Source: Synanceia verrucosa (Eukaryota > Chordata > Actinopteri > Perciformes > Synanceiidae). From it: a stretch of DNA of 64,000 nucleotides. The stretch covers positions 24,199,669 to 24,263,668 of the forward strand of contig CM056556.1 in assembly GCA_029721515.1 (NCBI GenBank), given 5' to 3'. Both the position numbers and the translations under genes were made by a program. The notes under the pieces were generated by a model. The model did not search any database. It was not told where the DNA came from and was given only the letters and a program-made list of their open reading frames with translations. Position 1 is the stretch's first letter. Each line of letters starts with the position of its first letter. This document shows, piece after piece, positions 49,901-61,000 of the stretch.

Positions 49901-52900
49901 AACGGCAGCAGTTCTGACTAATGGGCTGAGGTCTGTGAACTTCCTCCTCCACCGTGGGAATAGGCAGGATGACCCCCTCAGTCCCATGCTTTTTGATATT
50001 GCTATTGAGCCTCTGGTCCAAGCAACAAGGCAAAACAACATTTCTGGTATCTTTGTTGGTGAAAGGGAACGCAAAATTACTTTATATGTGGATGACATTT
50101 TGATACATTTATCATAACCCCAAACCTCTGTTCCCTGTCTGATTAAGGTCATCTTGTCATTCAGCGTCTTTTCAGGATACAAAATTAACTTTGCAAAATC
50201 TGAGGCCATGCCTCTGGGGTCATTAACATGTGTTCCAGATATGGCTGAGGTCCATTCGCTCTATAGAAGGCCAGGCTAAGTTGTCATCCCCTCTCACTCC
50301 CATTCTTGATAACCCAGACTTCCTGCCAGGCTATAAGGACTGGGGCTTTAGAGTTTGGAGCACTAAATGATTGACGAAATTGAGTGACCTGTTTAAAAGT
50401 CAGATTTTACTATCATATCAGCAGGTGCAACAGCAATTGGTCTATTTAACCCAGTTGACTTCTACAGTTATTTACAAATCAGGGATTTCATAGGCACCAC
50501 CCTAATGACTGATAGCACTACCTCAGGTGTGGAGAAGACCCTGTCTCTACAGATTAGTAAGAAATGTATCTCCAACTTTTACAGAGCCCTGAACTGTAAC
50601 TCTCCTCTTACCACACAAACCACCAAGCAAGCTTGGGAGAAAGAATTAGGTGTTGTTGATGATGCTGTCTGGCAGGAGGTCTGGTCTCAGGCCATGAATA
50701 TCTCTGTTTGTAATAAAACAGTATCCATACAGTTCAGAATTGTACAGAACAAAATGGACGCTAATATTTCCCCGCTTTGCTGGAAATGCAAGTCTGAAAC
50801 TGGTAATTATATTCACTGCCTCTGGTCATGTGTGAAGTTACAAAGGTACTGATCTAGCATGGTGAATGAACTGACTGCTATCCCCTGACCCCCTGTGCCT
50901 GATACTGGGTCTCCCGGATGGTCAGATTACTTACAGTAAACACAGGAGACTTTTCAATACACTGACCTTTGCTGCTAGAAAGAACATTCTACTCTTCTGG
51001 ATCAAGGATGCTGCGCCCACAAAAAAATCATGGCATAACACTGTTATGGAATGTATTCCTGGTGAATACATCACATGTATGCTTGATTCCAAAACAGATG
51101 CTATCTATAAGGTCTGGGACCCATACTTGCAGCATACTGGACCCATACCGTCATCCTCCCTGCTTTGTGGATTCCCCAGATCAGCCCAGCTTGTCCTTTG
51201 TTTTGAATGTACACTATCTATCAGGCACCCTGTGGCCTTGTTTTGCATGCTCTGTATTGACTCTCATCTGGATACTGCCTTGTTTTATTATAAGAGTTGG
51301 AACGTGGGGAAGAGAATGAGAACTGTGCCCACTGCTCCTTATTTCTATTTAATATTTATTTTCTATTTACTCTATCCAGATGTCCAAACTCTGTTTTGTT
51401 TTTTTTTCCCAATTCTGTTGTGTCTGAGCAGTTCTGTGTTTTGGAGGAAAAAAAATTCAAAAATCAATAAAAAAATATATATAAAAAACACTTGCAGTAA
51501 TGATTTAAATTGACGGCATAACACTTAACTTTTTGTCTACAACTTTAATTTCACAACTTTCAAAAACAAAGAAGTGAACTTTGTGAACAAAATAATGTGC
51601 AAAATTGCAGTAAATTTATGAATGATGTATTTTCCTATTGGCATTACACACACCATCTGAAAATTTAATACCTACAATCAAATTTTGGGTAAATTGAAGA
51701 CAGATTAAGACCTTAATTACTCAGATTTTAATTTAAGACATTTTAAGACTGCAATGAGGTGGCGACTTGTTCAGGGTGTACCCCACCTCTTGCCCTAAGA
51801 CAGCAGGGATAGGCTCCAGCCCCCCCACGACCCTATGAGGATAAGCTGTAGAAAATGGATGGATGGATTAAGACTTTTAAAGGAAGCACGGGAACCCTGA
51901 AAGTGTGGTTTGCCTCAAGCTCAAGCTCAAAATTTAATCTGAGAGCATTTTAAGTATTGCTATGCATCATTCTGGATGCAGTAATAACAGCACAAGTGTA
52001 GTAACAAGCACTGTAGTAGCATTGTGTCCTCCTGAATGGCAAAGGAAAACATAGCCACCTCCTCCCAGCTAGGCACTTAATTTGTCTGACAGTGGTTATG
52101 ACATTAGCTGGCAGGTAAAATAACTCCAAGTGTGTGATAATTTTGCAGATTGGGGAGAACAAGCCACTGTAGCTGGGTGTGCAACCTGTGAGACTTTACC
52201 TCTATTTTTTCCTGGGACACCTGTTTCTTCTCAGCAACAGCAGATTTCTTCTTATTGAAATGAAACTGTGTGTCCTCTTTGGCCTTCAGTAGTGCCTTTT
52301 TCTTTATTTCATACTCCACAGCATACTCTCTTGACTGGCTGATGTACTCAAACATCTTGGTCCTCTCCTTTGGGTCCTTCAGAGCGATGGACTCCACTGC
52401 CCCCTGGTGAGGAGAACTGTGAGTGGCAGATGTGTCAAGGCTCAGTGGTGCGCTTCATTTTTTAAAGTAAGTCCCTACATAACCCTCTTAGAGAAATGAG
52501 TGTGTTTGGGATTACATACAATTGAGACATACATACAGGTTCAATACATATACTCATATTATTTCAAATAGGGAGATTGCCTCATATATTCTCCAACATA
52601 AAGCATTATGCAGTAGTGTGTGTTATGGGCTGTCCTGTATGATATTTTGTTGTCTTTCTGTATGTTTTACTGTCCTAGCAAGTGAATTTTTGCATTAATT
52701 AACAATTAATATGCTTAACATTCTTTCAGCCACAGCATGAAAATTGTCTTAATAAAAAGACAATGGGTATATATACACTACATCATTTTCGTGATTATAA
52801 AACATTTCCACAGGTATTACATACTTCAACTACCTGCACTAATGTTCATGACAGCGTTTACCTGGAACAACACACAGTTTCGAGCTTTGGTCACAATGCC

Positions 52901-53918
52901 GATCTTCTCCAGCTCCTCCAGGTATTTGGCCAGAGAGACATGTTCACCATTGATGCGATACTCTGAGGAGTCACCTAAAATATACAATGAACAGTGGCTA
53001 TGACTGTGACAGATAATTAAGTCAAAACTTTGCTATGAAAACTACTGGAAACTTACTTGGCTCTACTATCTCCATGAACCAAAAACACAAACTTGTTTGG
53101 ACTAACAGTTCTTGCAAACATACTGGACAATTTTATTCCCTTAAGCCTGGATAGCTGAGTACAAAACTAACATTTCATTAATCTGACCTATAATGCTCCT
53201 GCAGAAGACGGTCTGCTGGTCCTCATCGTCGCAGTACCGCATGGTAACGCGGGCAGTGTCGACCACCGGACGCCCGATGTGGGCTCCATATACCAGGTCC
53301 CTGAGGTGCTTCACACGGAGAGAGGAAACCCGCTCCCCCATGGCAAAGCTCAGGGCATCCATCACATTGGACTTGCCTAGTGGGATTTTACATTTTAAGC
53401 ATATCTCTGGATAACTAAAGCCATAGATCTAGTGTTGCCATTGCCATTAACCAGTCTAACGTTAGCTTGTTAGTTGAAGTTTGATTAGCTAACCTTTTCT
53501 CTGAAATACTTTACACAAACATGATGCTCTCCTTTTTAAATTATCTCCAGCACTATATTCAGCGATTTATCAGTGGATATGCAAAATTTGTACAGTGGGG
53601 TAGCCACTGTATTTAACTAACTAGCTTGACGTCAATTCAAATAAACCGACAAGCTAGTGACACCGACAGCTAACGCTAGCTAGCTAATGTTAGCTAGCGC
53701 TAGCTGTCGGTGTCACTAGCGAACATTAGCTAGTGTTAGCTGTCAGTGTTACTAGCTAACATTAGCTAGCTAGGGAGCTAGCAACGTTCACTGTAAAAAG
53801 TTCACTTACCGGAGCCGTTTGTGCCAATTAAACAATTAAATTGCATGAAGGGACCGATAACCGTGGTCCCTCGCCAGGACTTGAAGTTTTCGATATCAAT
53901 TTGCTTTAGATATCCCAT
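33861..53918 (-). CDS. smc1b: SMC1B, meiosis-specific cohesin ATPase subunit
   Basis: SMC1B replaces SMC1A in meiotic cohesin with SMC3 and REC8/RAD21L/STAG3, holding sister chromatids and supporting chromosome axes in germ cells. I traced 25 exons summing to 3726 bp (1241 aa; human SMC1B is 1235 aa, also 25 exons). Exons: 53810-53918, 53188-53376, 52862-52974, 52200-52403, 48864-49102, 48416-48671, 47782-47922, 47541-47623, 47186-47393, 45278-45463, 44960-45151, 43948-44094, 43565-43702, 42389-42505, 40416-40522, 39728-39869, 39460-39605, 38273-38426, 38009-38101, 37717-37873, 37432-37586, 37061-37212, 36316-36385, 34057-34173, 33861-33971. Order: N-terminal head (Walker A about 32-39), coiled coil, hinge (about 515-690), return coil, C-terminal head (LSGGEK about 1125-1130; Walker B LDEVD about 1152-1156). 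SMC1B rather than SMC1A is indicated by ENFKSWRG, RYKELKE, IDYSSL and LLSGSL. All introns are GT-AG except the one after exon 19, probably GC-AG. No lesion is seen. Confidence 0.95.
34222..35330. repeat. Repeat block in smc1b intron 23: inverted and tandem repeats
   Basis: It begins with AAAGGTCACCTATGATGCAA, the terminus of a known type of fish non-autonomous element. Arms 34627-34680 and 34776-34832 are near-perfect inverted repeats (both contain GGATCGGCACAAACTGTC or its complement). Segments 34925-35131 and 35135-35328 are imperfect direct repeats with a 210-bp period (both contain ACAGTCCAGATCTTCCCAGT). A CTCTA pentamer run lies at 34898-34922. No coding content is seen. Confidence 0.6.
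37877..37941. repeat. (CA)n microsatellite abutting smc1b exon 20 acceptor
   Basis: About 30 CA units interrupted by CGCG. On the transcribed strand this is a (TG)n tract ending 3 bases before the CAG acceptor of exon 20, so it occupies the usual polypyrimidine-tract position. Confidence 0.95.
41106..41532 (+). mobile_element. piggyBac-like internally deleted element (copy 2) in smc1b intron 14
   Basis: The element is flanked by TTAA on both sides (41102-41105 and 41533-41536), with inverted ends CTCTTCGAGTG and CACTCAATGAG. It is 427 bp long. An internal ATG at 41317 opens MDSGQKVVFLMKMAST, closely related to the frame of copy 1 at 25.8 kb. Perfect TTAA duplication indicates a TTAA-specific transposase (piggyBac or Kolobok type). 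The retained N-terminal frame suggests deletion from an autonomous parent. Confidence 0.72.
42676..43505. mobile_element. Non-autonomous hAT-type element in smc1b intron 13
   Basis: The ends are perfect 16-bp inverted repeats TAGGCCTGTCACGATA (42676-42691) and TATCGTGACAGGCCTA (43490-43505). They are flanked by an identical 8-bp duplication AGTAGAGC (42668-42675 and 43506-43513). An 8-bp duplication and a TAG/CTA-type terminus are hAT hallmarks. It is 830 bp long with no transposase frame. Its right end lies 60 bp from the exon 13 donor. Confidence 0.88.
43948..45463 (-). other. smc1b: smc1b exons 10-12: hinge domain
   Basis: These three exons encode residues of about 515-689. Recognisable hinge blocks are FGRLSDLC, KKYQLAVVKVFG, IDYLD, GAKMVVDVV, VQFVCGNALVCET, SLDGTLFMKSGVISGGSS. 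The glycine-rich ISGG loop contributes to dimerisation with the SMC3 hinge and to DNA contact in cohesins. Every junction is in phase 0, so these exons form a clean modular block. Confidence 0.93.
45773..47150. mobile_element. Kolobok-like element with ~390-bp inverted ends in smc1b intron 9
   Basis: Left arm of about 45773-46165 and right arm of about 46758-47150 are inverted copies with few differences. The termini read AGGGATAC and GTATCCCT, and both are flanked by TTAA (45769-45772 and 47151-47154). TTAA duplications with 5'-RGGR termini are the described signature of the Kolobok superfamily; piggyBac ends start with CC instead. Total 1378 bp. The 590-bp core encodes a 148-residue cysteine-rich protein on the minus strand and no transposase, so the copy is non-autonomous. 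Superfamily assignment is inferred from the ends. Confidence 0.75.
46242..46688 (-). CDS. P2X7 cytoplasmic ballast-domain-like protein in a transposable element
   Basis: A single open frame of 148 residues lies between the two inverted arms. It has an acidic N-terminus (MLEMEDYIEDYITDEDDD), then FEPVFTEEELRAL, then a cysteine-rich block WWCKCGECQPMATEMEC followed by FCCAEW. After a spacer of about 20 residues comes VCVTTTEDFTAMI and HPAVLTFFF. The W-C-x-C-G-x-C / C-C pattern followed by C-[IV]-T-T and a V-L-x-F-x segment is the layout of the zinc-binding cytoplasmic 'ballast' region of P2X7 receptors. There is no channel part and no transmembrane segment. The second half of the domain (the R-W-x-G / P-S-C-C region) is missing. 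A donor-like AGA|GTAAGT overlaps the stop, so the frame may once have been spliced to another exon. Start chosen: first ATG, 46688; a second in-frame ATG lies three codons on. Function unknown. Confidence 0.6.
   Translation of the reverse strand: MLEMEDYIEDYITDEDDDLDFQNPRPYLFEPVFTEEELRALDQRRLEVPVTPSDPDERRRAHTNWWCKCGECQPMATEMECFCCAEWGKTLPSTQRNTEEDSRVCVTTTEDFTAMIHPAVLTFFFRRDKVNWKRKNTPSGPDGQLSTE
47901..48152. repeat. 84-bp unit repeated three times across smc1b exon 7 acceptor
   Basis: Units 47901-47984, 47985-48068 and 48069-48152 are near-identical. Each contains the first ~20 bases of exon 7 (ERYKELKE codons), its splice acceptor and about 60 bp of intron. The copies upstream in transcription read CTACAG|ATAGAG, while the copy joined to the real exon reads CTTTAG|TTAGAG. 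Confidence 0.9.
48837..48863. repeat. (CA)n microsatellite forming smc1b intron 5 donor
   Basis: On the transcribed strand exon 5 ends ATCCG and the intron starts directly as GTGTGTGTGTG, so the donor GT is the first unit of the repeat. Confidence 0.9.
49830..51330 (+). pseudogene. L1-type ORF2 fragment (reverse transcriptase and C-terminus)
   Basis: The first part (to 50117) reads LEKFGLGDHFVNLI, then NGLRSVNFLLHRGNRQDDPL and LYVDDILI. These correspond to RT blocks with the catalytic Y-x-D-D box (here YVDD) and the normally G-C-containing RQG-PLSP motif (here RQDDPLSP). A stop follows at once. The 50505-50852 frame carries the KMDANISPLCWKCKSETGNY zinc-knuckle-like segment and HCLWSC, typical of the L1/Tx1 ORF2 C-terminus. 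The last part (51046-51330) continues in other frames. Non-functional. Confidence 0.85.
49830..51486 (+). mobile_element. 5'-truncated L1-type LINE in smc1b intron 4
   Basis: A 16-bp direct repeat, AACACTTGCAATAATG (49814-49829) and AACACTTGCAGTAATG (51487-51502), flanks the insertion. The sequence starts inside the reverse transcriptase and ends in an A-rich tail (AATCAATAAAAAAATATA). This is the expected product of target-primed insertion with 5' truncation. Several stops and frame changes interrupt the coding part. Confidence 0.88.
51752..51869 (+). mobile_element. 3' tail of the SINE/LINE family, truncated copy
   Basis: The text TGGCGACTTGTTCAGGGTGT through AGGCTCCAGCCCCCCCACGA to GGATAAGCTGTAGAAAATGG and a short (GGAT)n tail matches the 3' part of the SINE copies at 27.9 and 56.5 kb in inverse orientation. 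The tRNA-like head is absent. Confidence 0.7.
52862..53918 (-). other. smc1b: smc1b exons 1-3: N-terminal ATPase head
   Basis: The start codon at 53918 opens MGYLKQIDIENFKSWRG, matching the SMC1 N-terminus. Exon 1 ends inside the Walker A lysine-serine codons, so GTNGSGKS is split across intron 1 (NGSG|KSN). The second Walker A residue is Thr33, where SMC1 proteins usually have Pro. Exon 2 carries DALSFAMGE and LRDLVYGAHIG. Exon 3 carries LEELEKIGIVTKARNCVLFQ, the link toward the Q-rich start of the coiled coil in exon 4 (GAVESIALKDPKERT). Confidence 0.93.
53653..53776. repeat. Palindromic GCTAGC-rich repeat in smc1b intron 1
   Basis: The arm 53653-53680 (starting GCTAGTGACACCGACAGCTA) is the near-perfect complement of 53691-53720. 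A third, diverged copy in direct orientation follows to 53776. The whole tract can fold into a stable hairpin. It lies 34 bp from the exon 1 donor. Confidence 0.85.
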
Positions 53919-54002
53919 TTTAATCCGAGTTTCTGACAGCAGATCGGGCAGATAATTGAAGTTTCAGAGGCAAGTCATCTAACTGCCTTTATCAGAGTAA
54001 GC

Positions 54003-54024
54003 GGGGCGGTGAGTGGGAGGCGGG
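54003..54024 (-). promoter_or_regulatory. GC boxes upstream of smc1b
   Basis: GGGGCGG (54003-54009) and GGGAGGCGGG (54015-54024) lie 85-105 bases upstream of the smc1b ATG in otherwise AT-rich DNA. They are plausible Sp/KLF sites of a TATA-less promoter. No canonical TATA box is seen at the right spacing. Confidence 0.4.
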
Positions 54025-54027
54025 AAG

Positions 54028-54960
54028 GACAACTTTGAGTTAATTTTCCTTTTGGGCAAACATAAAACAAGCAAAATCATTTTATCCTTATTCTGATGTT
54101 GTTGCTGTCTTAATACATCAATACCAGTGTAGAAATTATCTAAGTATTAAAGCACCAAAAGTGAAAACCTTATGCAGAATGGCTCCTTTAAGAATAATAT
54201 ATATATATATATATGTTATTCACCCAAGCCTTGAAGAAGGAAAAGTCAGGGCTTAATCACAATTTTTTTAATTGTATTCTGCATGAATAATTGAGATCTG
54301 CACAGCAACTACTAGCTAAAACTTGCAAATAAATGTCCTGTAATGTATTAAAAGTACAATATTTCCATCTGAAATGGAGTGGAATAGAGGTTAACTAAGT
54401 ACAGTACTCAAGTACTGCACATTCAGATTATTAATACAAAATGTAAACATAAATAATGTATTATTATAGATTAAGTAGCCTACCTGGCAATACATAAAAA
54501 AAATACACCCACCTTTACCAGCTGCAACATTAAAGGGGTCAGTGTACTATAATTAATAATACAGTAATAATAATAATACAGTGTATTATAATTAGTGATG
54601 CATTACAATAATGCCAGCATAATGTGTGCTTCATTTTGATGCCAATGCTTATGTACTACTTTTACAAAGTACTTTTACTAAGATTATGAATGCAGGACTT
54701 ACTTAACAAAGTTGTGCTATGCCGTGGTATTGTTACTTTTACTTAACTAAGACCTGAGTATTACTTCCATAATGGTTTATAACGTAATTCCATGCAGCAA
54801 TAAGTTAGAAATAAAAAATCTGCTAAGGACTTACAACCCAAGTTAAAAAGTATTTCTCTGTGTATCAAGTCAAGTCTCAAGTAAATAAACCCCTTCACAT
54901 ACAGCTTGACCTCATGTGTAAAACATTTGAATGTAGAAAGAAAAAAAAAGTGCTGAAACA
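54028..54960. other. smc1b-cpa2 intergenic spacer with MITE debris
   Basis: There is a short (AT)n run at 54200-54216. From 54390 to about 54800 the text (TACAGTACTCAAGTACTGCAC ... ACTTTTACTTAACTAAGACC) belongs to the dispersed 'acttttacttaagta' MITE family; ends are eroded. No gene. Confidence 0.45.
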
Positions 54961-54981
54961 GACAAAATAAATATTTATGAT

Positions 54982-54987
54982 TTTATT
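54982..54987 (-). terminator. cpa2 polyadenylation signal
   Basis: AATAAA on the minus strand, 70 bases after the cpa2 stop codon. This is a normal distance for the short 3' UTRs of pancreatic enzyme genes. Confidence 0.7.
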
Positions 54988-55056
54988 GGTCAGATGAGAA
55001 AGTTGCTCTGGGTCACTTGATTTTTGAGTTCATTCTCTCTCCACCAGTTTTGGCAA

Positions 55057-58000
55057 TCAGTAAGGATGGTCACGAACATACTCCATGATGTGTTTCAAAG
55101 CCAGCCAGGTCTCGGAGGCAGTGGGGATGATCTGATTGGCTGGCAGGATGAAACCATAGCGACCAGTATCTCTCAGCTCAAAGGCAAAGGAGTATTTGAT
55201 GCCCTGGTTGTAAGACCAGTCAATGCTGCCCCCGCTGGCTTGATCTGAGAGGAGAGGACATGATGGTAGAAGAAGCTCTAGTAACCAGGGCTTTAAAAAT
55301 CAGATAATATGTCAACTGGTATTCAATGTTTGAAATCAAATGAAAATGCTTCATTGAATTAGTCAAAGAATTATGATAATACGTACTGAATGGGACATTT
55401 TATAATTGGAAAATAAATGTGTTAGTGCTCTGGTGGAATGTATGTAATGTAATTCCGTAGCTGTCTCAGTTCATTTCTATTTATCATAAACTTTGATGTG
55501 AGTTTGAAACGTCACTTACAGATGATGTTGCAGATGCTTCCAACCTTGTATCTGGTGCCATAGAGGGATGTGAGTTTCTGCACTGCTGCTCTGCCCACAG
55601 AGTCCTATAGGGAACAAAAAGACACCACTAGGTAGAGGTACACAGATAATTCTGGTGAAGAAGGGGACATGCAGAAGAAAAAGAACACAGCGGAGTGCTT
55701 TTTAAGGTTTCCACTTGAAAAGTACTTAGAAAATAAAATGGAAAGGGGTGGTGAATAAGGCAGCTCCAACCACTTTCAAGGCAAATATCCACTTGTCAGA
55801 TTTGTTACATAGGAGGACTGCTGGTTCATTAGGTTGTTTCTCAGGATTAACATAGAGAAAGACTTGAAGCAGTATTGCTGGAAGTGGATTCCTGGCTGAG
55901 TTTAGGGAGAACATTTGTCATGTAGTAGTGATGAGTTCATAATTGGTCCATTTATCAATCCTGGAGCAAATAATTAGAATTTTCAGCAATAAAACTTTAA
56001 TTAGATAAGAAAGTGCCACCCCCATTTGTACAGCAAAGGCTGTTAAAGTAATCTGCAGTCAAAATAGATTTTTTTTAATAATCATTAAAGTCGTTGAAGG
56101 ATAACAAAGACATTTTCAGGCTATAATAAAATTCAGCTGTCTCTCAGTAATTTTCCATTTTCTTTGCTTCCTTACCAGCTCAGGCTGATGTGAAGCGCTA
56201 TTGCAGGTGTGGCCGTAGGGGTACATGAGCAGCTGGGAGTAGGCATGGACGGAGATGAAGGACTTGAAGTTACCGTGACTCCTGATCAGGTTCACCATGT
56301 TTTTCACCTCAATCTCAGAGTGAGCTGAAGGGCCGTGGTAGGAATCTGAGCAGGGGTTCCTACTGGCACCAGGGCCTGGAGGGTGACAATGAAATGACAA
56401 CACATCAGGAGACACAATGGAAATCACAACACCATGACATGCTGTACTTACAGTACAATGGAAGAGGGCTCACAGAATCAAACCAGAGGAAGCATGTTTT
56501 TTATTTAAGCAATGATTTTCAAACAGAAATGTATTATATTCCATCCATTATCTACCGCTTATCATCATAGGGTCGTGGGGGGGCTGGAGCCTATCCCAGC
56601 TGTCTTAGGGCAGAAGGCAGGGTACACCCTGGACAAGTCGCCAGTTCACAGGACACATAGAGACAGACAACCACTCACACTCACATTCACACCTGCGGTC
56701 AATTTAAATTAGCCAATTAACCTAATCCCCATACATGTTTTTGGATGGTTGGAGGAAGGCGGAGTACCCGGAGAGACGGTGGAGAACATGCACACTCCAC
56801 ACAGAAAGGCCTCAGGACCGGGATTCGAACCCGGTACCTACTGTGAGGCGACAGTGCTAACCACTACACCACCGTGCCGCCAATGTATTATATTATTTTA
56901 TATACAATAATTATATAATATATAACACATTATTGTATAACTTTGCCTGAAAGCAAATTTAGATCCACGTTTGATAAAATGACTAATGACTGAGTAAAAC
57001 TGAGGCACTGATATGTTTCACTATATAATAATTGTTCTCATGTGTTTATAGCTACAAAATAAATGTCCTTCCAGGTAAAGTTATATAACACAAAATCCAA
57101 AAGTAGCATTTACTGTCCTTTTCTATACTGACCACCAAAGCCGGCATCCCAGTTCCTGTTGGGATCGACTCCACGACACCTGGACCCTGAGTTCTTGGAG
57201 CGGGTCTTACGCCACATGCGGTCCTGTACATCACACAGATTAGTTTACACCAACTATGTTTTCCCTCTCAAATATACACCTTAAAATGTGAATGTGTTTT
57301 GGTAAAGGCAACACAAAAGCAGGGAATAAGAAAGTCCATTATGTGCCCATTGATTGATGTGACATACATTGGAGTGGGTGTAAGCGTAACCATCAGGGTT
57401 GGCCAGGAGCAGCATGTAGATGTCCATGGTGTTCAGGAGGGAGGTCAGGGAGGCGTCGGTACCATAATCAGTGGCAATCTAAGCAAGAATAGTAAATGCA
57501 TTATTGTCACATGTTATTTTTGTAAGGGAAATGTATGTATTGATTTCTCGTCCACTTACATATCATCACAAAGTATATTTATTACCAGGGCTGCAACTAA
57601 AGATGGTTTTTCTATCTACTGATATGTTGATTTGTTCTTGGCTTAATTGTTTTGACCGTAAAATGTCTGAAGATAAGGAAATAAAAAGCCCAGTGTGTCA
57701 TCTTCTGATTGCTTGTTTTGTGCGATGACAGTTAAAAAAATCAATACATATTCAATTTACAACGAAACAGGAACAAGAGAAGCACATCTGAGATTCCATA
57801 TTTGCTTAAAAACAAGTGAAAGGATCAAACCAATCAAATTGATTGATCATTTCAACTCTGTTTATTATACTGAGACTTCTTCTTGCATATCTCTAAATGC
57901 ACTTTATAAGATTCAGACTGTTTTACAGACTGAAGACATTTCAGTTAAATCTCTTGCTCTGTTGTACCTTGTTAGCTGTCCACACTCCGGTAGCCTGAGA

Positions 58001-61000
58001 CACCCATTCTCTGGAGTGGATTCCTGTGTCCATCCAGATGGCAGGACGCTTGTTTCCTCCAGTGCTGAACTATAACACACATGGCAACAGAATGGAAACT
58101 GAAAATAGATGAAATTATATCGGGTGTGATATGTATGAGGCATGTCCTACCTTGAGCACATACATGGGCCTGTTCTCATACGATCTCCCAATTTCCTGCT
58201 TTGTGACCAGTTTAGGATACTGAGCCACCAGAGTGTCCATCCAGCTATAGATCTGTACGGGGCACAAGTTACAATGCAAATAAGAAATGTGTGATACTAA
58301 TCAGAAATGCTTCAAGTGTGCTTTAGGATCTGCAACAACACCACACAAGGCTGGCTAAACAGTGAGTCGACTGATTCAGGGAAAGGTCTATATTTACATT
58401 AGGCTACTGCAGATAGAACTAAAGAACATAAAAATCCAGATTCTGAATCACAAAAAATATTTTTTTCTGTCAGACAAATTCCAAGATATGTTTATTTATC
58501 TATCTGTATCTGGTAAGTTTGACTAAAAGAGTCAGAGAGTGATAACTTCAACAATGTTGTCATATTGTGGCCCTGATATGATAGTACATATGGTGGAGTA
58601 AATATATAATCGATAAGTACCATTTTTAGGTATCTGTACTTAAGTGTTTCCAGTCCATTTTATGGTACTTTGTACTTCATATCAATACAAAATATGAAAT
58701 CAATGAATAAATTATGATACATTATTATAGTTTTGGCTAATAGTCCCACCTTTAGCTGCTGTAGCATGCACTCACTAAATGCATCAATAGCTAAAATTAT
58801 TTGCATAAGAAATACTCTTACTTTTTGATATTTTAAGTACATTTTGATGCTAAAGCATTTGTACTGAAAGCAGGATTTACACTTCTTTTATTTCTATGCT
58901 GTCGTCATTCTTACTTTTACTAAAGTAGCCTACTTCTTCCACCACTGTCTATTTGTCATCAATCAATAGTTTGATAATGTTATGAAACTTAGCTGAGTTA
59001 TAATAATGTATTTGTACTGGGTCTTAAAGATGCTTTCTTTTTGTCTGGAGACTCGAGTAATAAAAAGCCTACTGTCTCCAGACTGTGATAGGCTCCAAAG
59101 TTGAAGCTCCTGGTGCTGCGCTCCTTCATCTGGTTCTGCACCATCTCAGCTTTCTCCTCATCAAGAAGCTCCTGAAGACAACAAGCGAGAAAGCTGTCAC
59201 AGTCAAAATAGACACTACATTAACTATTATCAGGGGCACGAGGACACTTACCTGAAGGTTGCTTATAATGACAGAGTAGTGGATGTTGTGGGCACTGAGG
59301 TACTCTGTCACAGAGCTCACACTGGAGCGAGGCACTCGAATGTCGACAGGCAGCTCACTGGAAACCGGGTGGAGCCAGAAGTCCAGCTGGGATCAGGCAG
59401 ACAATGACAACAAATCACAGATTGGACTTCTTGTATCCTCAAATAGTTCCAGAAAAAATATGCACATCCCTCCAGTTTTAGGCACCTTTTATTGTTAATA
59501 TATGACCACTGAGTGCACTCTGTATATGCATCCTTTATACAGCCATTTCCTGAAAATGTGAAAACATTTGCACTAAACCTGATTAAAAATTAAATAAAAC
59601 TCAAAAATTTACCTTATAACTTGGCCAACAATGTAATGAAATGTCCCAACTGTATCCTATCGGGAAAAAAATCACCAGGGGTGCAAAATACCCAGAAATT
59701 AAACTGCATGAACTACATAATTTAAAGAAGTGGGTCTGATTATTTTTTTGGACAGGCCACCCTTCAATACTAATGGAGCTAAGCTAAAATTCAGACAGGA
59801 ACACTATCTCTCTAAGCTCACATCCAAGCCCTGGCACAGTTCTCCCACTATCCTCTCGCGCCGCCCTCCTCACCTAAGCATCCAATCACAGTCTGTCATC
59901 CTCCTTTCTCTTCCACCAATCAGTCATTAGCTGTCAGATTTAAAATTGTTCTCACTCTATGCTGTCTTCTTGCTGTTATCCAGCTAAAACTCAAGCCCAC
60001 CTCCACCCCTTCACCACCTGCTCAAGATACAGCTGTCATCATTGGGACCCTTCAACCAGAGGTTCCTTTGCAGGCGGCCATGGTTCTACCACCACCACCT
60101 CTCAGATGCCAGCATCACTTCTCTAGGTCAATCACCATGCTGATCTGCTCCCTGGTGTCTGAGCGCCAAATATAATATTGTTTGCACAATAAAAGTCATT
60201 GCACTTTCCAGCTCCCTCCTTTATCTATTAGTCTGTCCTGATTGAAATAAAACTGTGATAGAAACCAATTTCTGAATGCAGACATTTCATAAGATCAGGA
60301 AATGCAAAGGAGAACATTTGATGGAGATTGAACTGCTTTGCTTTCAGTCCTCTTCTGCAGCTTTTGTCATCTTCTGATGCTCAGGTCCACTCTGGTCTAA
60401 TGGCCCATCCTTACACAACAACCACCCAGCATGTACTGTATAGTAGCAGCAGGTTCATTTCTCACTGAAAGGGATTTTAGTTGAATACATCATTGCTTGA
60501 AAAAATCTCAGTCAAATTGTTTTTCAGTCGCATGTTAGTTAGTAATTTTTCAGTAGGCTACACTAACAATTCACTAACAGTAATATGATATACAGTTTGT
60601 GTTTTTGTACAGTTTATATTTCTGATAAAACAACTTACTGACATTTGTTACTTTTTTTTACAATATTCATCAAATTTATGACATCTTCAAACTCTGCATT
60701 TAGACTTTTAATCAGGATAGAATTAGCTCTTATTTCCAGGAAAATGACATTATTGGTTTCTATAATCCCTAAAGCCTTGATACTGCTGACTGTACCGGTA
60801 TTTACATATTGTGATGAACTTCACCATATGTAAACACAATCAAATATGTGCTCTATATTTCTTTTTCTTTTCACTGAGAGATGTTGTGCATGGTGTACTT
60901 GTGCAAATGGCAAATGAAGTTACTTGAACTTGTTCACCCTATTAACAACTTTCCAACTCCAAATCTCCAAAATCCACTATTTCTACAATGCAGAAGTTTT

